Shown in pieces: positions 50,302 to 60,441 of a stretch of 64,000 nucleotides of DNA. This stretch comes from Haemophilus parainfluenzae (GTDB lineage: Bacteria > Pseudomonadota > Gammaproteobacteria > Enterobacterales > Pasteurellaceae): NCBI RefSeq assembly GCF_003252795.1, contig NZ_QEPQ01000001.1, positions 186,001 to 250,000 on the forward strand. The letters run 5' to 3'. Below the pieces are notes generated by a model. The model had not been told where the DNA came from, ran no database searches, and worked only from the letters and a program-made list of their open reading frames with translations. The position numbers and the translations under genes were made by a program. The first letter of the stretch is position 1. Each line of letters opens with the position of its first letter.

Positions 50302-50994
50302 TTACTCAATTGATGCATTAATTGAACGAAGCACTTTAGCTGGGTCTTCAGCTTGAGTGATTGGACGACCAATCACTAAATAATCAGAACCAGATCGAAT
50401 AGCTGCTGCTGGTGTCATGACGCGACGCTGATCACCAAAATCACTACCAATTGGACGAATCCCTGGGGTGACTAATTTAAAATCAGGACCACAAGTATTA
50501 CGTAAAATCTCTACTTCCTGTGGTGAGCAAACTACCCCATCTAATCCTGCACGCTGTGTTAAATTTGTAAGACGTAAAACGTGTTCAAGTGGCGAAGAAT
50601 TAATACCAATTTGCAACAAATCTAAATCTTCCATGCTTGTTAATACAGTTACCGCGATTAATAACGGTGCATCTTTTCCATAAGGCTCGAGAATTTTCTT
50701 CGCCTCTTCCATCATTTTTAAACCACCGCTAGCATGGACATCAACCATCCATACGCCTAAATCAGCCGCAGAACGCACAGCTCTTGCCACAGTATTCGGA
50801 ATATCATGAAATTTTAGGTCGAGGAAAACATCAAATTGACGCTCATGTAATTGCTTAACGAAACTGGTTCCCAGTGTGGTAAACATTTCTTTACCCACTT
50901 TTAAACGGCATAAGCTTGGATCAATTTGATCCACGAGAGATAACGCTTCTGCTTCCGTTTCGTAATCCAATGCAACGATTACTTTGCTATTCAT
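50302..50994 (-). CDS. pyrF: Orotidine 5'-phosphate decarboxylase
   Basis: Last step of UMP synthesis. 230-residue TIM barrel with [12 protein letters not shown] at the N-terminus, the catalytic [13 protein letters not shown] motif (Lys and Asp residues), and the phosphate-binding [10 protein letters not shown] near the end. In the conserved string lapA-lapB-pyrF-yciH. Confidence 0.96.
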   Translation of the reverse strand: MNSKVIVALDYETEAEALSLVDQIDPSLCRLKVGKEMFTTLGTSFVKQLHERQFDVFLDLKFHDIPNTVARAVRSAADLGVWMVDVHASGGLKMMEEAKKILEPYGKDAPLLIAVTVLTSMEDLDLLQIGINSSPLEHVLRLTNLTQRAGLDGVVCSPQEVEILRNTCGPDFKLVTPGIRPIGSDFGDQRRVMTPAAAIRSGSDYLVIGRPITQAEDPAKVLRSINASIE

Positions 50995-51015
50995 AATTTT
51001 ACCTCACTGTGTCAA

Positions 51016-52194
51016 TTAATTATGTTCAGGTTTGATGGTTTCCCACTGTTTGCAAGAAGGACAATTCCACATTAATTTATGGGTTTGATAACCGCAATTA
51101 GAGCAACGATAACCAAAGCCTTGCTTAATTCTCTCTCCGACCATTTTATGTAGCAAAATTAAGCTTTCTTTACCTCGCCCTTCCTCTGCATCATCAATTT
51201 GGAATTGAATAAAACGGTGGAAAATAGAGGTACTTGGATGTTTTGTGAGTTGTTGATAAAGCTTTGATTGCGCGGCACTCTTGCCATCTTTCTCTTCAAT
51301 CACACTTGCTAACATCAAATCTACTTTCGTATTGTTAATCTGCTGGCTGGCTCGAATCAAGAATAACTCAAAGTTATCTCTCTCTCCTAATTCATCATAA
51401 CAATATTTGAGTGTTTTCAACACTTCTCCAATGTAAATTGGATTTTGATTAAGAATATTCTCCAAAAAGTGAATGGCTTGACGGTAGTTTTTATCTGCCA
51501 TTTCTAAATCCGCAAGCAGCATTGATGCTCTCACACTGGTTGGAGATACATTCAACGCTTTTTGTAAAATACTGCGTTTTTCGACCGCACTTTCAAGTTC
51601 ACCACTTAAGGCATATTCACAATAACATTGTGCTAATTCCACATCATTTTCTTTAGGGGAAATTTTGGCTAGTTTTTCTGCAATATTAACCGCTTTTTTC
51701 CATTCTTTTGTTTTTTGGTAAATCACTAAAAGCTGTTGTAGCGCATTTTCAGCGAACTCAGGTTCATCCACCATAATGATGTAAAGGGCTTCCGCACGGT
51801 CATAAAAACCCACCGCCATGAAATCCTTAGCAAGTTGCTGTTTAGCTAATAATTTTTGTTCGAAAGAATAATTTGGACTACGATCGAGGGCTTGATGGAT
51901 TCTTAAAGCACGATCCACTTCGCCTCGAGAACGGAAAAGGTTACCGAGCGTTAGCTCAGCTTCAAATTGAGAGTTGCTTTCAATTTCATTTTCTGTTTCT
52001 TGTTTTTGCAACATATCAAGAAACAAATCAACGGCTTTATCCGTTTGATTAGAAAGCAAAAAATTGACCCCCGTGACATAATCACGGGAGAGTTTATTAC
52101 TAATATCTTCCTGATCTTTCTTGGCACTCCGATGCCCCATATACCAACCATAAGCGGCGGCTATTGGCAGAAGCAGAAAGAGTAATTCAAGCAT
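51016..52194 (-). CDS. lapB: LapB (YciM), LPS assembly regulator
   Basis: Inner membrane protein with one N-terminal helix (about residues 1-20), a cytoplasmic TPR array and a C-terminal rubredoxin-like zinc knuckle (CSNCGYQTHKLMWNCPSC). In E. coli LapB brings LpxC to FtsH for degradation, limiting LPS synthesis. 392 residues. It overlaps lapA by 1 nt (TAATG). Confidence 0.95.
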   Translation of the reverse strand: MLELLFLLLPIAAAYGWYMGHRSAKKDQEDISNKLSRDYVTGVNFLLSNQTDKAVDLFLDMLQKQETENEIESNSQFEAELTLGNLFRSRGEVDRALRIHQALDRSPNYSFEQKLLAKQQLAKDFMAVGFYDRAEALYIIMVDEPEFAENALQQLLVIYQKTKEWKKAVNIAEKLAKISPKENDVELAQCYCEYALSGELESAVEKRSILQKALNVSPTSVRASMLLADLEMADKNYRQAIHFLENILNQNPIYIGEVLKTLKYCYDELGERDNFELFLIRASQQINNTKVDLMLASVIEEKDGKSAAQSKLYQQLTKHPSTSIFHRFIQFQIDDAEEGRGKESLILLHKMVGERIKQGFGYRCSNCGYQTHKLMWNCPSCKQWETIKPEHN

Positions 52195-52487
52195 TATACT
52201 GCCTTATCGCGAGTAGTCGTTAATTCGTTAATTTGTAATGTTTGACGTTTAACTTGACGCGCTAACGACATATTTTTGAATTTTAATTTTAAGTAGAAAA
52301 ATCCGGTAATTAACCAACCTAAAATTAATCCAAAACCAAATAAAATGGCAACTAATGTTGAAAGTTGGAATTGGCTTTCAGCAACAATGTAGTTAAAGGT
52401 GATTACTTGATCATTATTTGCCCCTATAGTTACCGCAACAAGTACGATAGCCAATACAATAATGAGCCCAAGAATATATTTAATCAT
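52194..52487 (-). CDS. lapA: LapA (YciS), small membrane protein paired with LapB
   Basis: A 97-residue DUF1049 protein with two membrane helices and a C-terminal coiled-coil-like tail. I chose the ATG at 52487 because it has AAAGGAG upstream and matches E. coli LapA at the start (IKYILGLIIVLAIV). The frame continues 20 codons upstream without support. Coupled to lapB. Confidence 0.93.
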   Translation of the reverse strand: MIKYILGLIIVLAIVLVAVTIGANNDQVITFNYIVAESQFQLSTLVAILFGFGLILGWLITGFFYLKLKFKNMSLARQVKRQTLQINELTTTRDKAV

Positions 52488-52534
52488 CACAATCTCCTTT
52501 GTTAAGAATAGGTTCATTATGCCAAAATTTGTAA

Positions 52535-52563
52535 TAAAAAACGACACCTAAGTGTCGTTTTAT
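52535..52563 (-). terminator. Intrinsic terminator of ihfB
   Basis: AAAACGACAC and GTGTCGTTTT with loop CTAA form a 10-bp perfect stem, with the T run on the minus strand. Confidence 0.85.
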
Positions 52564-52580
52564 TGATATCGATTGAATGT

Positions 52581-52865
52581 TTAAGCAAAAACATTTACGC
52601 GATCTTTTAATTCTTTACCCGCTTTAAAGTGCGGTACAGATTTAGCATCTAATTTTACAGAATCACCGGTTTTAGGATTACGGCCCACTCGCGGTTGACG
52701 ATGGTGTAAAGAGAAGCTACCAAAACCACGAACTTCGATACGATTACCCTCTTCTAAAGATTGTGCAATGAGTTCAAGAATATCCTTTACAATACCTTCT
52801 ACTTCTTTTGCGGATAAAGTTGGGTGCTTTGTTGATAGATTTTCAATTAGTTCAGATTTAGTCAT
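52581..52865 (-). CDS. ihfB: Integration host factor beta subunit
   Basis: DNA-bending nucleoid protein, heterodimer with IhfA. 94 residues: [22 protein letters not shown] and RVGRNPKTG (the intercalating Pro arm). The ATG at 52865 has AAGGAG 9 nt upstream. A TTG two codons earlier was rejected. Downstream of rpsA, as in other gammaproteobacteria. Confidence 0.96.
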   Translation of the reverse strand: MTKSELIENLSTKHPTLSAKEVEGIVKDILELIAQSLEEGNRIEVRGFGSFSLHHRQPRVGRNPKTGDSVKLDAKSVPHFKAGKELKDRVNVFA

Positions 52866-52972
52866 CGTCAACTCTCCTTTAAATTTATACTTAAACTTGT
52901 TATTAAGACTTACAGGTAATGCATTAGTTCATAATAAATTACCGCTAAATCCTTGTTAATTATAGCTGGTAG

Positions 52973-53005
52973 TAATAAGGCTGAGTCAATGACCCAGCCT
53001 TATTT
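52973..53005 (-). terminator. Hairpin after rpsA (terminator without a long T run)
   Basis: AATAAGGCTG and CAGCCTTATT with the inner part GAGTC/GACCC extending the stem. Little T tract, so partial readthrough into ihfB is possible. Confidence 0.55.
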
Positions 53006-53016
53006 ATGTGAATTAA

Positions 53017-54666
53017 TTATTCACCTTTAGCCGCTTTGAAAGCTTCAGCCATTGCGTTTGGAATAGCAACATCTTCTTGTTTGTTATTCACGTTTGCAAC
53101 TGCAGCTGCTTCTTCAGCTTGATCTTTCGCTTTTACAGATAAGTGAACGATACGTGCTTTACGATCAACACCGGTGTATTTCGCTTCAACTACATCGCCT
53201 GCTGCAACTTCGTTTGTTAAGTCTGCTGCACGGATATAACCTTCAACGCCACCTGCTAATTCAACTTTAGCACCTTTCGCGTCAGCTTCAACAACAGTTG
53301 CAGAAATTACTGCACCTTTTTTATTGATCGCTACGAAGTTGTTGAATGGATCATCTTCAAGTTGTTTGATACCTAAAGAAATACGTTCTTTCACTGCATC
53401 TACTGCTAATACTACTGCAGAAACTTCGTCACCTTTTTTGTAGTTACGAACTGCTTCTTCACCTGCAACATTCCAAGAAATGTCAGATAAGTGAACTAAA
53501 CCGTCGATACCACCTTCAAGACCGATGAAGATACCGAAATCAGTGATTGATTTGATTTTACCAGTAACTTTGTCGCCTTTGTTGTGAGTTTCAGCGAATT
53601 GAGTCCATGGGTTAGGTTTGCATTGTTTTAAACCTAAAGAAATACGACGACGTTCTTCGTCAACTTCTAATACCATTACTTCAACAGTATCGCCAAGGCT
53701 TACAACTTTAGATGGGTGGATGTTTTTGTTAGTCCAATCCATTTCAGAAACGTGAACTAAACCTTCAACACCATCTAAGATTTCAACGAAACAGCCGTAG
53801 TCTGTTAAGTTAGTTACTTTACCAGTTAATTTGCTGTTTACTGGGTGGTTTTCAGCGATAGCAACCCAAGGATCTTGACCTAATTGTTTTAAGCCTAAAG
53901 ATACGCGAGTACGATCTTTGTCAAATTTTAATACTTTAACAGTTACTTCGTCGCCTACATTCACGATTTCGCTTGGGTGTTTAACACGTTTCCAAGCCAT
54001 ATCAGTGATGTGTAATAAACCGTCAACGCCACCTAAATCTACGAATGCACCGTAGTCAGTTAAGTTTTTAACGATACCTTTAACTTCTGAACCTTCAGCT
54101 AGGTTCTCAAGGATTTGTTCACGTTCTTGGCTGTTTTCAGATTCGATCACTGCACGACGAGAAACAACAACGTTGTTACGTTTTTGATCTAATTTAATTA
54201 CTTTGAATTCTAATTCTTTACCAAGTAAGTGATCTGCTTCACGTGCTGGACGAGTATCAACTAATGAACCTGGTAAGAATGCACGAACACCGTTTAACTC
54301 AACTGTGAAACCGCCTTTCACTTTACCGTTGATTAAACCGATAACGGTCGCTTTATCTTCGTAAGCTTTTTCTAATTCAATCCAAGATTCATGACGAACA
54401 GCTTTCTCACGAGAAAGTTTAGTTTCGCCGTAACCATCTTCAACTGCATCTAAAGCTACGTTTACTGTGTCGCCAACTTTAACTTCAAGTTCACCTTGAG
54501 CGTTTTGGAATTCAGCAACAGGAATTGCAGATTCAGATTTTAAGCCTGCATCAACAAGTACAAAGCCTTTTTGAATAGCAACAACAGTACCGCTAACGAT
54601 TGAACCTTGACGGGTTTCAAGGCCTTTTAATGATTCTTCAAAGAGTTGAGCAAAAGATTCTGACAT
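53017..54666 (-). CDS. rpsA: 30S ribosomal protein S1
   Basis: mRNA-binding S1 with six OB-fold repeats (each with GKVxNLTDYGxFVxL-like cores). 549 residues. C-terminal residues end [10 protein letters not shown]. Between cmk and ihfB, the classical order. Confidence 0.97.
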   Translation of the reverse strand: MSESFAQLFEESLKGLETRQGSIVSGTVVAIQKGFVLVDAGLKSESAIPVAEFQNAQGELEVKVGDTVNVALDAVEDGYGETKLSREKAVRHESWIELEKAYEDKATVIGLINGKVKGGFTVELNGVRAFLPGSLVDTRPAREADHLLGKELEFKVIKLDQKRNNVVVSRRAVIESENSQEREQILENLAEGSEVKGIVKNLTDYGAFVDLGGVDGLLHITDMAWKRVKHPSEIVNVGDEVTVKVLKFDKDRTRVSLGLKQLGQDPWVAIAENHPVNSKLTGKVTNLTDYGCFVEILDGVEGLVHVSEMDWTNKNIHPSKVVSLGDTVEVMVLEVDEERRRISLGLKQCKPNPWTQFAETHNKGDKVTGKIKSITDFGIFIGLEGGIDGLVHLSDISWNVAGEEAVRNYKKGDEVSAVVLAVDAVKERISLGIKQLEDDPFNNFVAINKKGAVISATVVEADAKGAKVELAGGVEGYIRAADLTNEVAAGDVVEAKYTGVDRKARIVHLSVKAKDQAEEAAAVANVNNKQEDVAIPNAMAEAFKAAKGE

Positions 54667-54762
54667 ATAAATAATCTTCTTAATTTAAGTTAATAACATC
54701 CACATTAAGATCCATAAAATGCGGGGTTGAGGATAAATGTCTATTCTTCCTTGAATAAACAG

Positions 54763-55440
54763 TTAAATCAAAATTGACGTTTTTTGTTGAATATAAGCTA
54801 ACGCTTGAGCAATGACCTCATCAATACTCAATGTTGTACTATCTAACAATAAAGCATCATCAGCCGGTTTCAATGGTGCAACCTCACGATTTCTATCACG
54901 AAAATCACGTTCTTGTATCTCGGCTAAAATCTGTGCAAAGTTACCATTAATTCCCTTATTTTGCAACTGTTTATAGCGTCTTTTTGCACGTTCTTCCGCA
55001 CTTGCATCTAAAAACAGTTTAACTTGTGCATTTGGGAAAACCACAGTTCCCATATCTCGTCCATCAGCAATCAGGCCATCATTTTTGCCAAAATCCTGCT
55101 GAAGTTGCAGTAAAGCTGACCGCACTTTAGGAAAAACCGCCACTTTTGAAGCGGCTTCCGCCACTTCTTGCGTACGGATTAAGTGACTCACATCCATCCC
55201 ACCAAGAAGCACATTGACTTCTCCATTCTTTGGAATGAACTTAATATCTAAATGACGCGCTAACTCCGCTAATCCTTCTTCATCGGTTAAGTCTGCATGA
55301 CGTTTCAGCGCAGCCAATGCCGTAACGCGATAAATCGCACCACTATCTAATAAGGTAAAACCTAACTTTTCTGCCAAAGCATAACAAAGCGTTCCTTTCC
55401 CTGCTCCACTTGGGCCATCAACGGTGATAATCATCCCCAT
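54763..55440 (-). CDS. cmk: Cytidylate kinase
   Basis: Phosphorylates CMP and dCMP. 225 residues: P-loop [31 protein letters not shown] and RRYKQLQ (lid). Upstream of rpsA, as in E. coli. An uptake sequence lies inside. Confidence 0.96.
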   Translation of the reverse strand: MGMIITVDGPSGAGKGTLCYALAEKLGFTLLDSGAIYRVTALAALKRHADLTDEEGLAELARHLDIKFIPKNGEVNVLLGGMDVSHLIRTQEVAEAASKVAVFPKVRSALLQLQQDFGKNDGLIADGRDMGTVVFPNAQVKLFLDASAEERAKRRYKQLQNKGINGNFAQILAEIQERDFRDRNREVAPLKPADDALLLDSTTLSIDEVIAQALAYIQQKTSILI

Positions 55441-55502
55441 AAAAATCTCCAGTTAAAATAATAATGTGGAGAATTTTACCTTATTCTCCACATTATTGCT
55501 TT

Positions 55503-56732
55503 TTAAATTTGATTAGCCAGAGTTACTGTCGAATCAAGTAACACTTTTGCTCCTTTTTGGCACCAATCATCTGTAATATTTTCTGCCTCGTTATGGCTTA
55601 ATCCATTAACACAAGGAATAAATATCATTGATGTTGGAAATTTATGATTTAATTGACAAGCATCATGACCTGCGCCAGAAACAATATACTCCCAAGAATA
55701 ACCTAATGAGCCACAACTATCTTGGACCGTTTTTATCAACGCCGAATTAAATTTAACTGGAGATAAAGAAACAACTTTCTTAACATCAAACACTAAATTA
55801 TTTTCTCGAGCAATATCATTCAAAATCTGATAAATTTCTCTTTCGATATTTATTAAACTTTGCTCATTAGGATGACGAACCTCTAGCGTGAAATAAGCTT
55901 CACCAGGAATTACATTGGGTGAATTGGGCGTTAATTTAATATGACCAATAGTCACACGTCCCTGATTCACCACCTCTCTCAAACCTAATTTATTAAATTT
56001 GACTATCGCATTTGCCATGCCTACTGATGCATCTTGGCGCATATTCATTGGCGTAGTTCCAGCATGAGAAGATAATCCCGTCAATGTGATTTGATACCAA
56101 TCCTGTCCTAATGCACCAGTTACTACGCCTATTTCAGTCTGATTATTTTCTAGAACAGGACCTTGCTCGATATGAAGCTCTAATACAGCATAAGGATGAT
56201 ATGATGAAAAATCGTCTGCGCCTAAATAGTTGATATTATTTAATGCTTCCTCTACTGAAATACCGTCCTTATCTTTTTCAGATAATGCAGCTGTAAGAGA
56301 TAAATTGCCAATAAAAACCGAGGCCCCCATCATAGCAGGAGAAAATCTAGCCCCTTCTTCATTTGTCCACATAACAAGATCGATTGGTCGCGCAGTTTCA
56401 ATATTATGATCATTTAATGACAATAACACTTCTAAACCAGCTAACACCCCATAAATACCATCGTAACGACCACCTAATGGTTGAGAATCACCATGAGAAC
56501 CAATTAATATTGGAGCTAACTGATTATCCTTTCCATTACGGCGAATAAAAATATTACCAATTGCATCTATTTTTATCGAAAAGCCAGCCTCTTTGGAAAG
56601 TTTAATCAAATAATCTCTTGCAAGTTTATCCTCATTACTTAATGCAAGTCTTGTCACACCATTTAAAGGGGTTTTCCCAAATTGAGAAAAAACATCTAAC
56701 AAATGAAGTAATCTTGAATTATTAACATCCAT
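55503..56732 (-). CDS. N-carbamoyl-L-amino-acid hydrolase-like M20 amidohydrolase (AtcC/AmaB type)
   Basis: A 409-residue metallo-amidohydrolase of the hydantoinase/carbamoylase family (allantoate amidohydrolase relatives). Metal ligands: GSHGDSQPLGGRYDG (His80, Asp91), WTNEEGARF (Glu125/126), ELHIEQGP, and the C-terminal GAGHDA and LSHNEAE. The dimerisation domain sits in the middle. In this family AtcC cleaves N-carbamoyl-L-cysteine to L-cysteine, CO2 and ammonia. The ATG at 56732 has GAGGAA upstream; the frame extends 22 codons further, inside the previous gene. It follows the ATC-hydrolase-like gene by 1 nt. Other N-carbamoyl amino acids or ureides are possible substrates. Confidence 0.8.
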   Translation of the reverse strand: MDVNNSRLLHLLDVFSQFGKTPLNGVTRLALSNEDKLARDYLIKLSKEAGFSIKIDAIGNIFIRRNGKDNQLAPILIGSHGDSQPLGGRYDGIYGVLAGLEVLLSLNDHNIETARPIDLVMWTNEEGARFSPAMMGASVFIGNLSLTAALSEKDKDGISVEEALNNINYLGADDFSSYHPYAVLELHIEQGPVLENNQTEIGVVTGALGQDWYQITLTGLSSHAGTTPMNMRQDASVGMANAIVKFNKLGLREVVNQGRVTIGHIKLTPNSPNVIPGEAYFTLEVRHPNEQSLINIEREIYQILNDIARENNLVFDVKKVVSLSPVKFNSALIKTVQDSCGSLGYSWEYIVSGAGHDACQLNHKFPTSMIFIPCVNGLSHNEAENITDDWCQKGAKVLLDSTVTLANQI

Positions 56733-56733
56733 G

Positions 56734-57240
56734 CTATTCCTCTTTTTTAGCTGACTCTTCTTGTAATCGATATCTAAAATCACAAAAACCATCACCATTC
56801 ATGACTGTATGAGGTCGACTCAAACTTACATTTGGTGCATACCCTTCAATAAATTTGCTATCTCGATTACAAGAAAGCAAGAAACCAATTTCTTCTAATC
56901 CCATTTCTTTATACATTTCAGCATAACGACAACGATGTACATTATAATCATATTTATAATGATCATTATTAATAACCTCTATACGTAATGCATCATCCTT
57001 TTCCCATAAATATTGTAAGGCTACAAAACTCTCTACACTCGTACCATTAGGTTCTCGTTTGGCATATTCCTTTCCTGCATCAATTGCAGCATTAGCAACA
57101 GCTTCCTCTATGATAGATTTAGCTTTATCTAAACCAAATTCACGTTTCATAATTTCGTAAATAGGTTTAATTATCTCTGCTTCAATTTTACGTTGTTGTA
57201 AAATACCAATCTCGACAAACTCAGGAAAATCTTTATTCAT
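56734..57240 (-). CDS. L-2-amino-thiazoline-4-carboxylate (ATC) hydrolase-like protein
   Basis: A 168-residue protein resembling the ATC hydrolase family (PF14196): NVHRCRYAEMYKEMGLEE, GFLLSCNRDSKFIEG and CDFRYRL. Conserved Cys104, Cys124 and Cys153 could bind a metal or act in catalysis. In Pseudomonas the AtcB hydrolase opens the ring of L-ATC to N-carbamoyl-L-cysteine. Here it is followed by a carbamoylase-like gene that would finish the path to L-cysteine. It lies 10 nt after the transporter gene and 1 nt before the carbamoylase, with AAGGAG upstream. Family assignment is from motif memory, not from a search. Confidence 0.75.
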   Translation of the reverse strand: MNKDFPEFVEIGILQQRKIEAEIIKPIYEIMKREFGLDKAKSIIEEAVANAAIDAGKEYAKREPNGTSVESFVALQYLWEKDDALRIEVINNDHYKYDYNVHRCRYAEMYKEMGLEEIGFLLSCNRDSKFIEGYAPNVSLSRPHTVMNGDGFCDFRYRLQEESAKKEE

Positions 57241-57250
57241 TTTTACTCCT

Positions 57251-59626
57251 TTAAATTACAAAATCGTTACGTAAAATTTCATTATTAATAAATCGACGAA
57301 TTCGAGGATCATCATTATTTCTTAACTCACTTGGCGTTTGTAAAAATGCTATCTCACCAGAATCCATAAAAGCAATTTTATCAGATACCCGCATTGCGAA
57401 TTGCATTTCATGACTCACAATAATCATTGTCATACCTTCTTTTGCAAGTTCTTCCATAACAAGTAATACTTCTCCAACTAATGTAGGATCCAATGCCGAA
57501 GTTGGTTCATCAAACAACATAATTTTAGGTTTCATCACTAAAGCTCTTGCAATAGCTACTCGCTGTTGTTGGCCACCTGATAATTGGTGTGGATATTTAT
57601 TGGCATGTTGCAACATCCCCACTTTATCAAGCATTGCTAAAGCCAATAATCGAGTCTCATCTTTAGGCTTGTTATGATACTCAGGAGCAAGGAGAAGATT
57701 TTCTAATACTGTCTTATGCGGAAATAAATTATAATTTTGGAATACCATTCCTAAATTCACAATTTTACCCACTGAATTTGAAACAAAATGGCTACCATTG
57801 ATAAAGTCCTCTCCTTCTAATTTGATACTTCCCTCATCTAATGACTCTAAACCATTAATACTTCGAATTAATGTTGTTTTACCAGATCCTGAGTAACCAA
57901 TAATAGAAAGTACCTCACCCCATTTTAAAGAAAGATCAATACCTTTTAGAACTTGTACGCCGTTAAAGGATTTTTTTACTCCATGAACACTCAAGGCTTC
58001 ATCGCTATTAGCATGTTCAGTTTTCAAAATACTATAAGGTACTAATGCTGACTTATCGATATTAACCTCAGCATAATTTTCATTTTTTATCAAAGATACA
58101 TCTAATTTGCTTTCAACTTTTTTTAGCACCCAAGACAAGAAACTCACGATAACAATGTAATAAAATGCAACAGCAAGCAAAGTTTCTAATACTAAAAAGT
58201 TACGTGTATAAAGCTGTTGTCCGACTAATAAAATCTCAGTTAAAGAAATTACCGAAACAAGAGAAGTTAATTTTACAATTGTAATATACTGGTTAGTTAG
58301 TGGAGGTAACGCTACTTTTAATGCCTGAGGAATAATAATTAAACGTTGAAGCCCCCAGAATCGAATTCCTAATACTTTACCGGCTTCATATTGACCTTTA
58401 GGTATAGAGGATAAGGCTCCACGATGAATTTCTGCTATATAAGCAGATTCACTGAGCACCATAGCAATTAAACCTGCAATAAATGGATTTGATAATAAAA
58501 CAGAACTAGCACTCCAGAATTGAGGCACATTATAGATAAAAATTAATAACACTAATAAAGGTAAACTACGAAACAACCAGATATAAGTATTCGAAAATTT
58601 ATTAACTAGTTTTTTATTCGATTGAGTTCCAAGCGCAAGAAAAAATCCCCAAATAACAGCAAAGATCCAAGTTAATGTACTTAACTCAAATACGGTTAAA
58701 ACAGCTTTCCAGAAATCAGTATTTACGAATAAGCTTGCTAAATATGACCAATTAAAACCTTTTGATATCGTTTTATCATTTCCATTTTCACTAGCTAGAA
58801 TCGCATTATCTAAGGCATTTTCTAGTCCATTTTGTTTTAATAATGCTTCATTTGGAAACTCAAGGTTATATTTTTTTAGTAATTTTTCATATGAACCATC
58901 TGCTAAAGTATCTTTTATCGCATGTGCAATAACAGCCTTACCTGATAAGTCATTCTTATTAAAAGCAAGCCCAATCAATACCGGATATAACTGTTCTTTA
59001 TTTGTAATTTTTAAACGATCACCTAATTGATTAATCACCATCTGTGCAACAGCTGCATCTTCATACTGAACATCAACACCACCAGATAAAAGTGCTTGGG
59101 CCGCCTCTGGCGCACTCGGATACTCTTTCACAATAAGCGGTTTTAGATTTTTAGGCGCACAATACTTCTCTGAAACCTCATTCATCGTTGGAATCCAAGC
59201 TGCACCTTTCATTGAAGAAATGCTTTTACCACAAAGATCCTCTAGTTTTTGTGGAGAAAAGCTATCGTTACCTCGGACAACAAGAACGCCTCCAGTTTGT
59301 AAATAAGGGAGAAAATCAACTTGCTTCGCACGTTGAGGATTAACATATAAAGCGGAAGCGACAAGATCATAATGTCCAGCATTTAATCCAATAATAATAT
59401 TTTCAATTCGAGTGTCTTTAAACTCGACTGGACGATTCAGATTTTTTCCAAGTAATCGCATTAAATCAGGATCAAATCCACTAGCCTCTTTATTATCTAA
59501 GTAAGCATAAGGAGCATAAGTTAAATCAATTCCTACTCGTAAAGGGCTTGCGTCATTAGCTTGTGAAAAGAAAGACAACAATAACAGCAATCCTCCCACA
59601 AGAGTTTTATGTATGATGTTTAGCAT
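57251..59626 (-). CDS. Three-domain fused amino acid ABC importer (binding protein + permease + ATPase)
   Basis: A single 791-residue polypeptide that holds a complete polar amino acid ABC importer. A signal peptide (cleavage after SQA, residue 23) leads a type-3 substrate-binding domain (about 25-260; [24 protein letters not shown]). It is followed by a HisM/GlnP-like permease (about 295-520; [12 protein letters not shown] and the EAA loop [14 protein letters not shown]) and a GlnQ-like ATPase (about 545-785; Walker [38 protein letters not shown]). As a homodimer it would need no partner. The permease and ATPase sit on the cytoplasmic side while the N-terminal domain is periplasmic. Fusions of binding protein and permease are known (GlnP), but a fusion with the ATPase as well is rare. 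It heads the ATC operon. Confidence 0.9.
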   Translation of the reverse strand: MLNIIHKTLVGGLLLLLSFFSQANDASPLRVGIDLTYAPYAYLDNKEASGFDPDLMRLLGKNLNRPVEFKDTRIENIIIGLNAGHYDLVASALYVNPQRAKQVDFLPYLQTGGVLVVRGNDSFSPQKLEDLCGKSISSMKGAAWIPTMNEVSEKYCAPKNLKPLIVKEYPSAPEAAQALLSGGVDVQYEDAAVAQMVINQLGDRLKITNKEQLYPVLIGLAFNKNDLSGKAVIAHAIKDTLADGSYEKLLKKYNLEFPNEALLKQNGLENALDNAILASENGNDKTISKGFNWSYLASLFVNTDFWKAVLTVFELSTLTWIFAVIWGFFLALGTQSNKKLVNKFSNTYIWLFRSLPLLVLLIFIYNVPQFWSASSVLLSNPFIAGLIAMVLSESAYIAEIHRGALSSIPKGQYEAGKVLGIRFWGLQRLIIIPQALKVALPPLTNQYITIVKLTSLVSVISLTEILLVGQQLYTRNFLVLETLLAVAFYYIVIVSFLSWVLKKVESKLDVSLIKNENYAEVNIDKSALVPYSILKTEHANSDEALSVHGVKKSFNGVQVLKGIDLSLKWGEVLSIIGYSGSGKTTLIRSINGLESLDEGSIKLEGEDFINGSHFVSNSVGKIVNLGMVFQNYNLFPHKTVLENLLLAPEYHNKPKDETRLLALAMLDKVGMLQHANKYPHQLSGGQQQRVAIARALVMKPKIMLFDEPTSALDPTLVGEVLLVMEELAKEGMTMIIVSHEMQFAMRVSDKIAFMDSGEIAFLQTPSELRNNDDPRIRRFINNEILRNDFVI

Positions 59627-59655
59627 TTTGATAATCCTTTTATTGTTATAAAAAA

Positions 59656-59680
59656 TAAGCCTCCATTAACGGAGGCTTTT
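59656..59680 (-). terminator. Hairpin with T run in the leader of the fused transporter operon (mtnN terminator or attenuator)
   Basis: AAGCCTCC and GGAGGCTT around 6 nt, with the T run toward the transporter on the minus strand. It is the only terminator after mtnN but lies only 30 nt before the transporter start. The best promoter element (TATAAT, 59731-59726) is upstream of it, so the hairpin would be inside the operon leader. Confidence 0.7.
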
Positions 59681-59725
59681 GATTTTATGTGTTTTATAAG
59701 AGGCTATCTAATAACTGATTTCCCT

Positions 59726-59731
59726 ATTATA
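59726..59731 (-). promoter_or_regulatory. -10 element candidate for the transporter operon
   Basis: Perfect TATAAT on the minus strand; no good -35 at 17 nt. A leader of roughly 90 nt with the hairpin would follow. Confidence 0.4.
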
Positions 59732-59751
59732 TAATGATTTTATATATAAGC

Positions 59752-60441
59752 TTACAATCTATCTATCATACCCAACACCAATGCCGAGGATTGCTTTGCT
59801 GCAAGTGGGAGAAATTCTTCAAATGACATACTCGCTTCGCCATCTCCTGCATCAGAAATAGCTCTAACGACTACAAACGGTACGTTAAAGGCATGACAAA
59901 CTTGTGCAATCGCTGTTGCTTCCATTTCTACTGCTGTTACATTAGGGAAATCCACTTTAATTTGAGCAATTTTTTCTTCGCTATTAATAAAACTATCACC
60001 CGAGCAAATTAAACCGCGTTTTACATTTTGCCCTTGTGATTGGGCAATTTCATCGGCTAAATCGGCTAATTTTTTATCTGAAAGAAAAGCGGCTGGATTG
60101 TCGGGTAATTGACCTTTTTCATAGCCAAATGCTGTCACATCTGCATCGTGATAGCGAGTTTCATCCGAAATAACGATATCTCCTACTTTTAAATCTTTTG
60201 CGACACCGCCTGCTGAGCCGGTATTTAAAACCACATCCGGTTTAGCCAATTGCAATAAAGCAGTGGTACCAATAGCCGCTGCGACCTTACCTATTCCTGA
60301 TTGCAATAATGCGACTTCTTTACCATTAATTTTGCCTTCAAAAATGACCGCACTTGCCACTTTCGTTTCTTTTTTATCTGTCATTAATTGGGATAAAATT
60401 TCCACTTCTTGTGCCATCGCACCAACAATCCCGATTTTCAT
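59752..60441 (-). CDS. mtnN: 5'-methylthioadenosine/S-adenosylhomocysteine nucleosidase
   Basis: Cleaves MTA and SAH to adenine plus the ribosyl compound (methionine salvage, autoinducer-2 pathway). 229 residues: [46 protein letters not shown] (catalytic Asp). Starts in the stop codon of the DsbA-like gene (TAATG), hence coupled. Confidence 0.95.
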   Translation of the reverse strand: MKIGIVGAMAQEVEILSQLMTDKKETKVASAVIFEGKINGKEVALLQSGIGKVAAAIGTTALLQLAKPDVVLNTGSAGGVAKDLKVGDIVISDETRYHDADVTAFGYEKGQLPDNPAAFLSDKKLADLADEIAQSQGQNVKRGLICSGDSFINSEEKIAQIKVDFPNVTAVEMEATAIAQVCHAFNVPFVVVRAISDAGDGEASMSFEEFLPLAAKQSSALVLGMIDRL

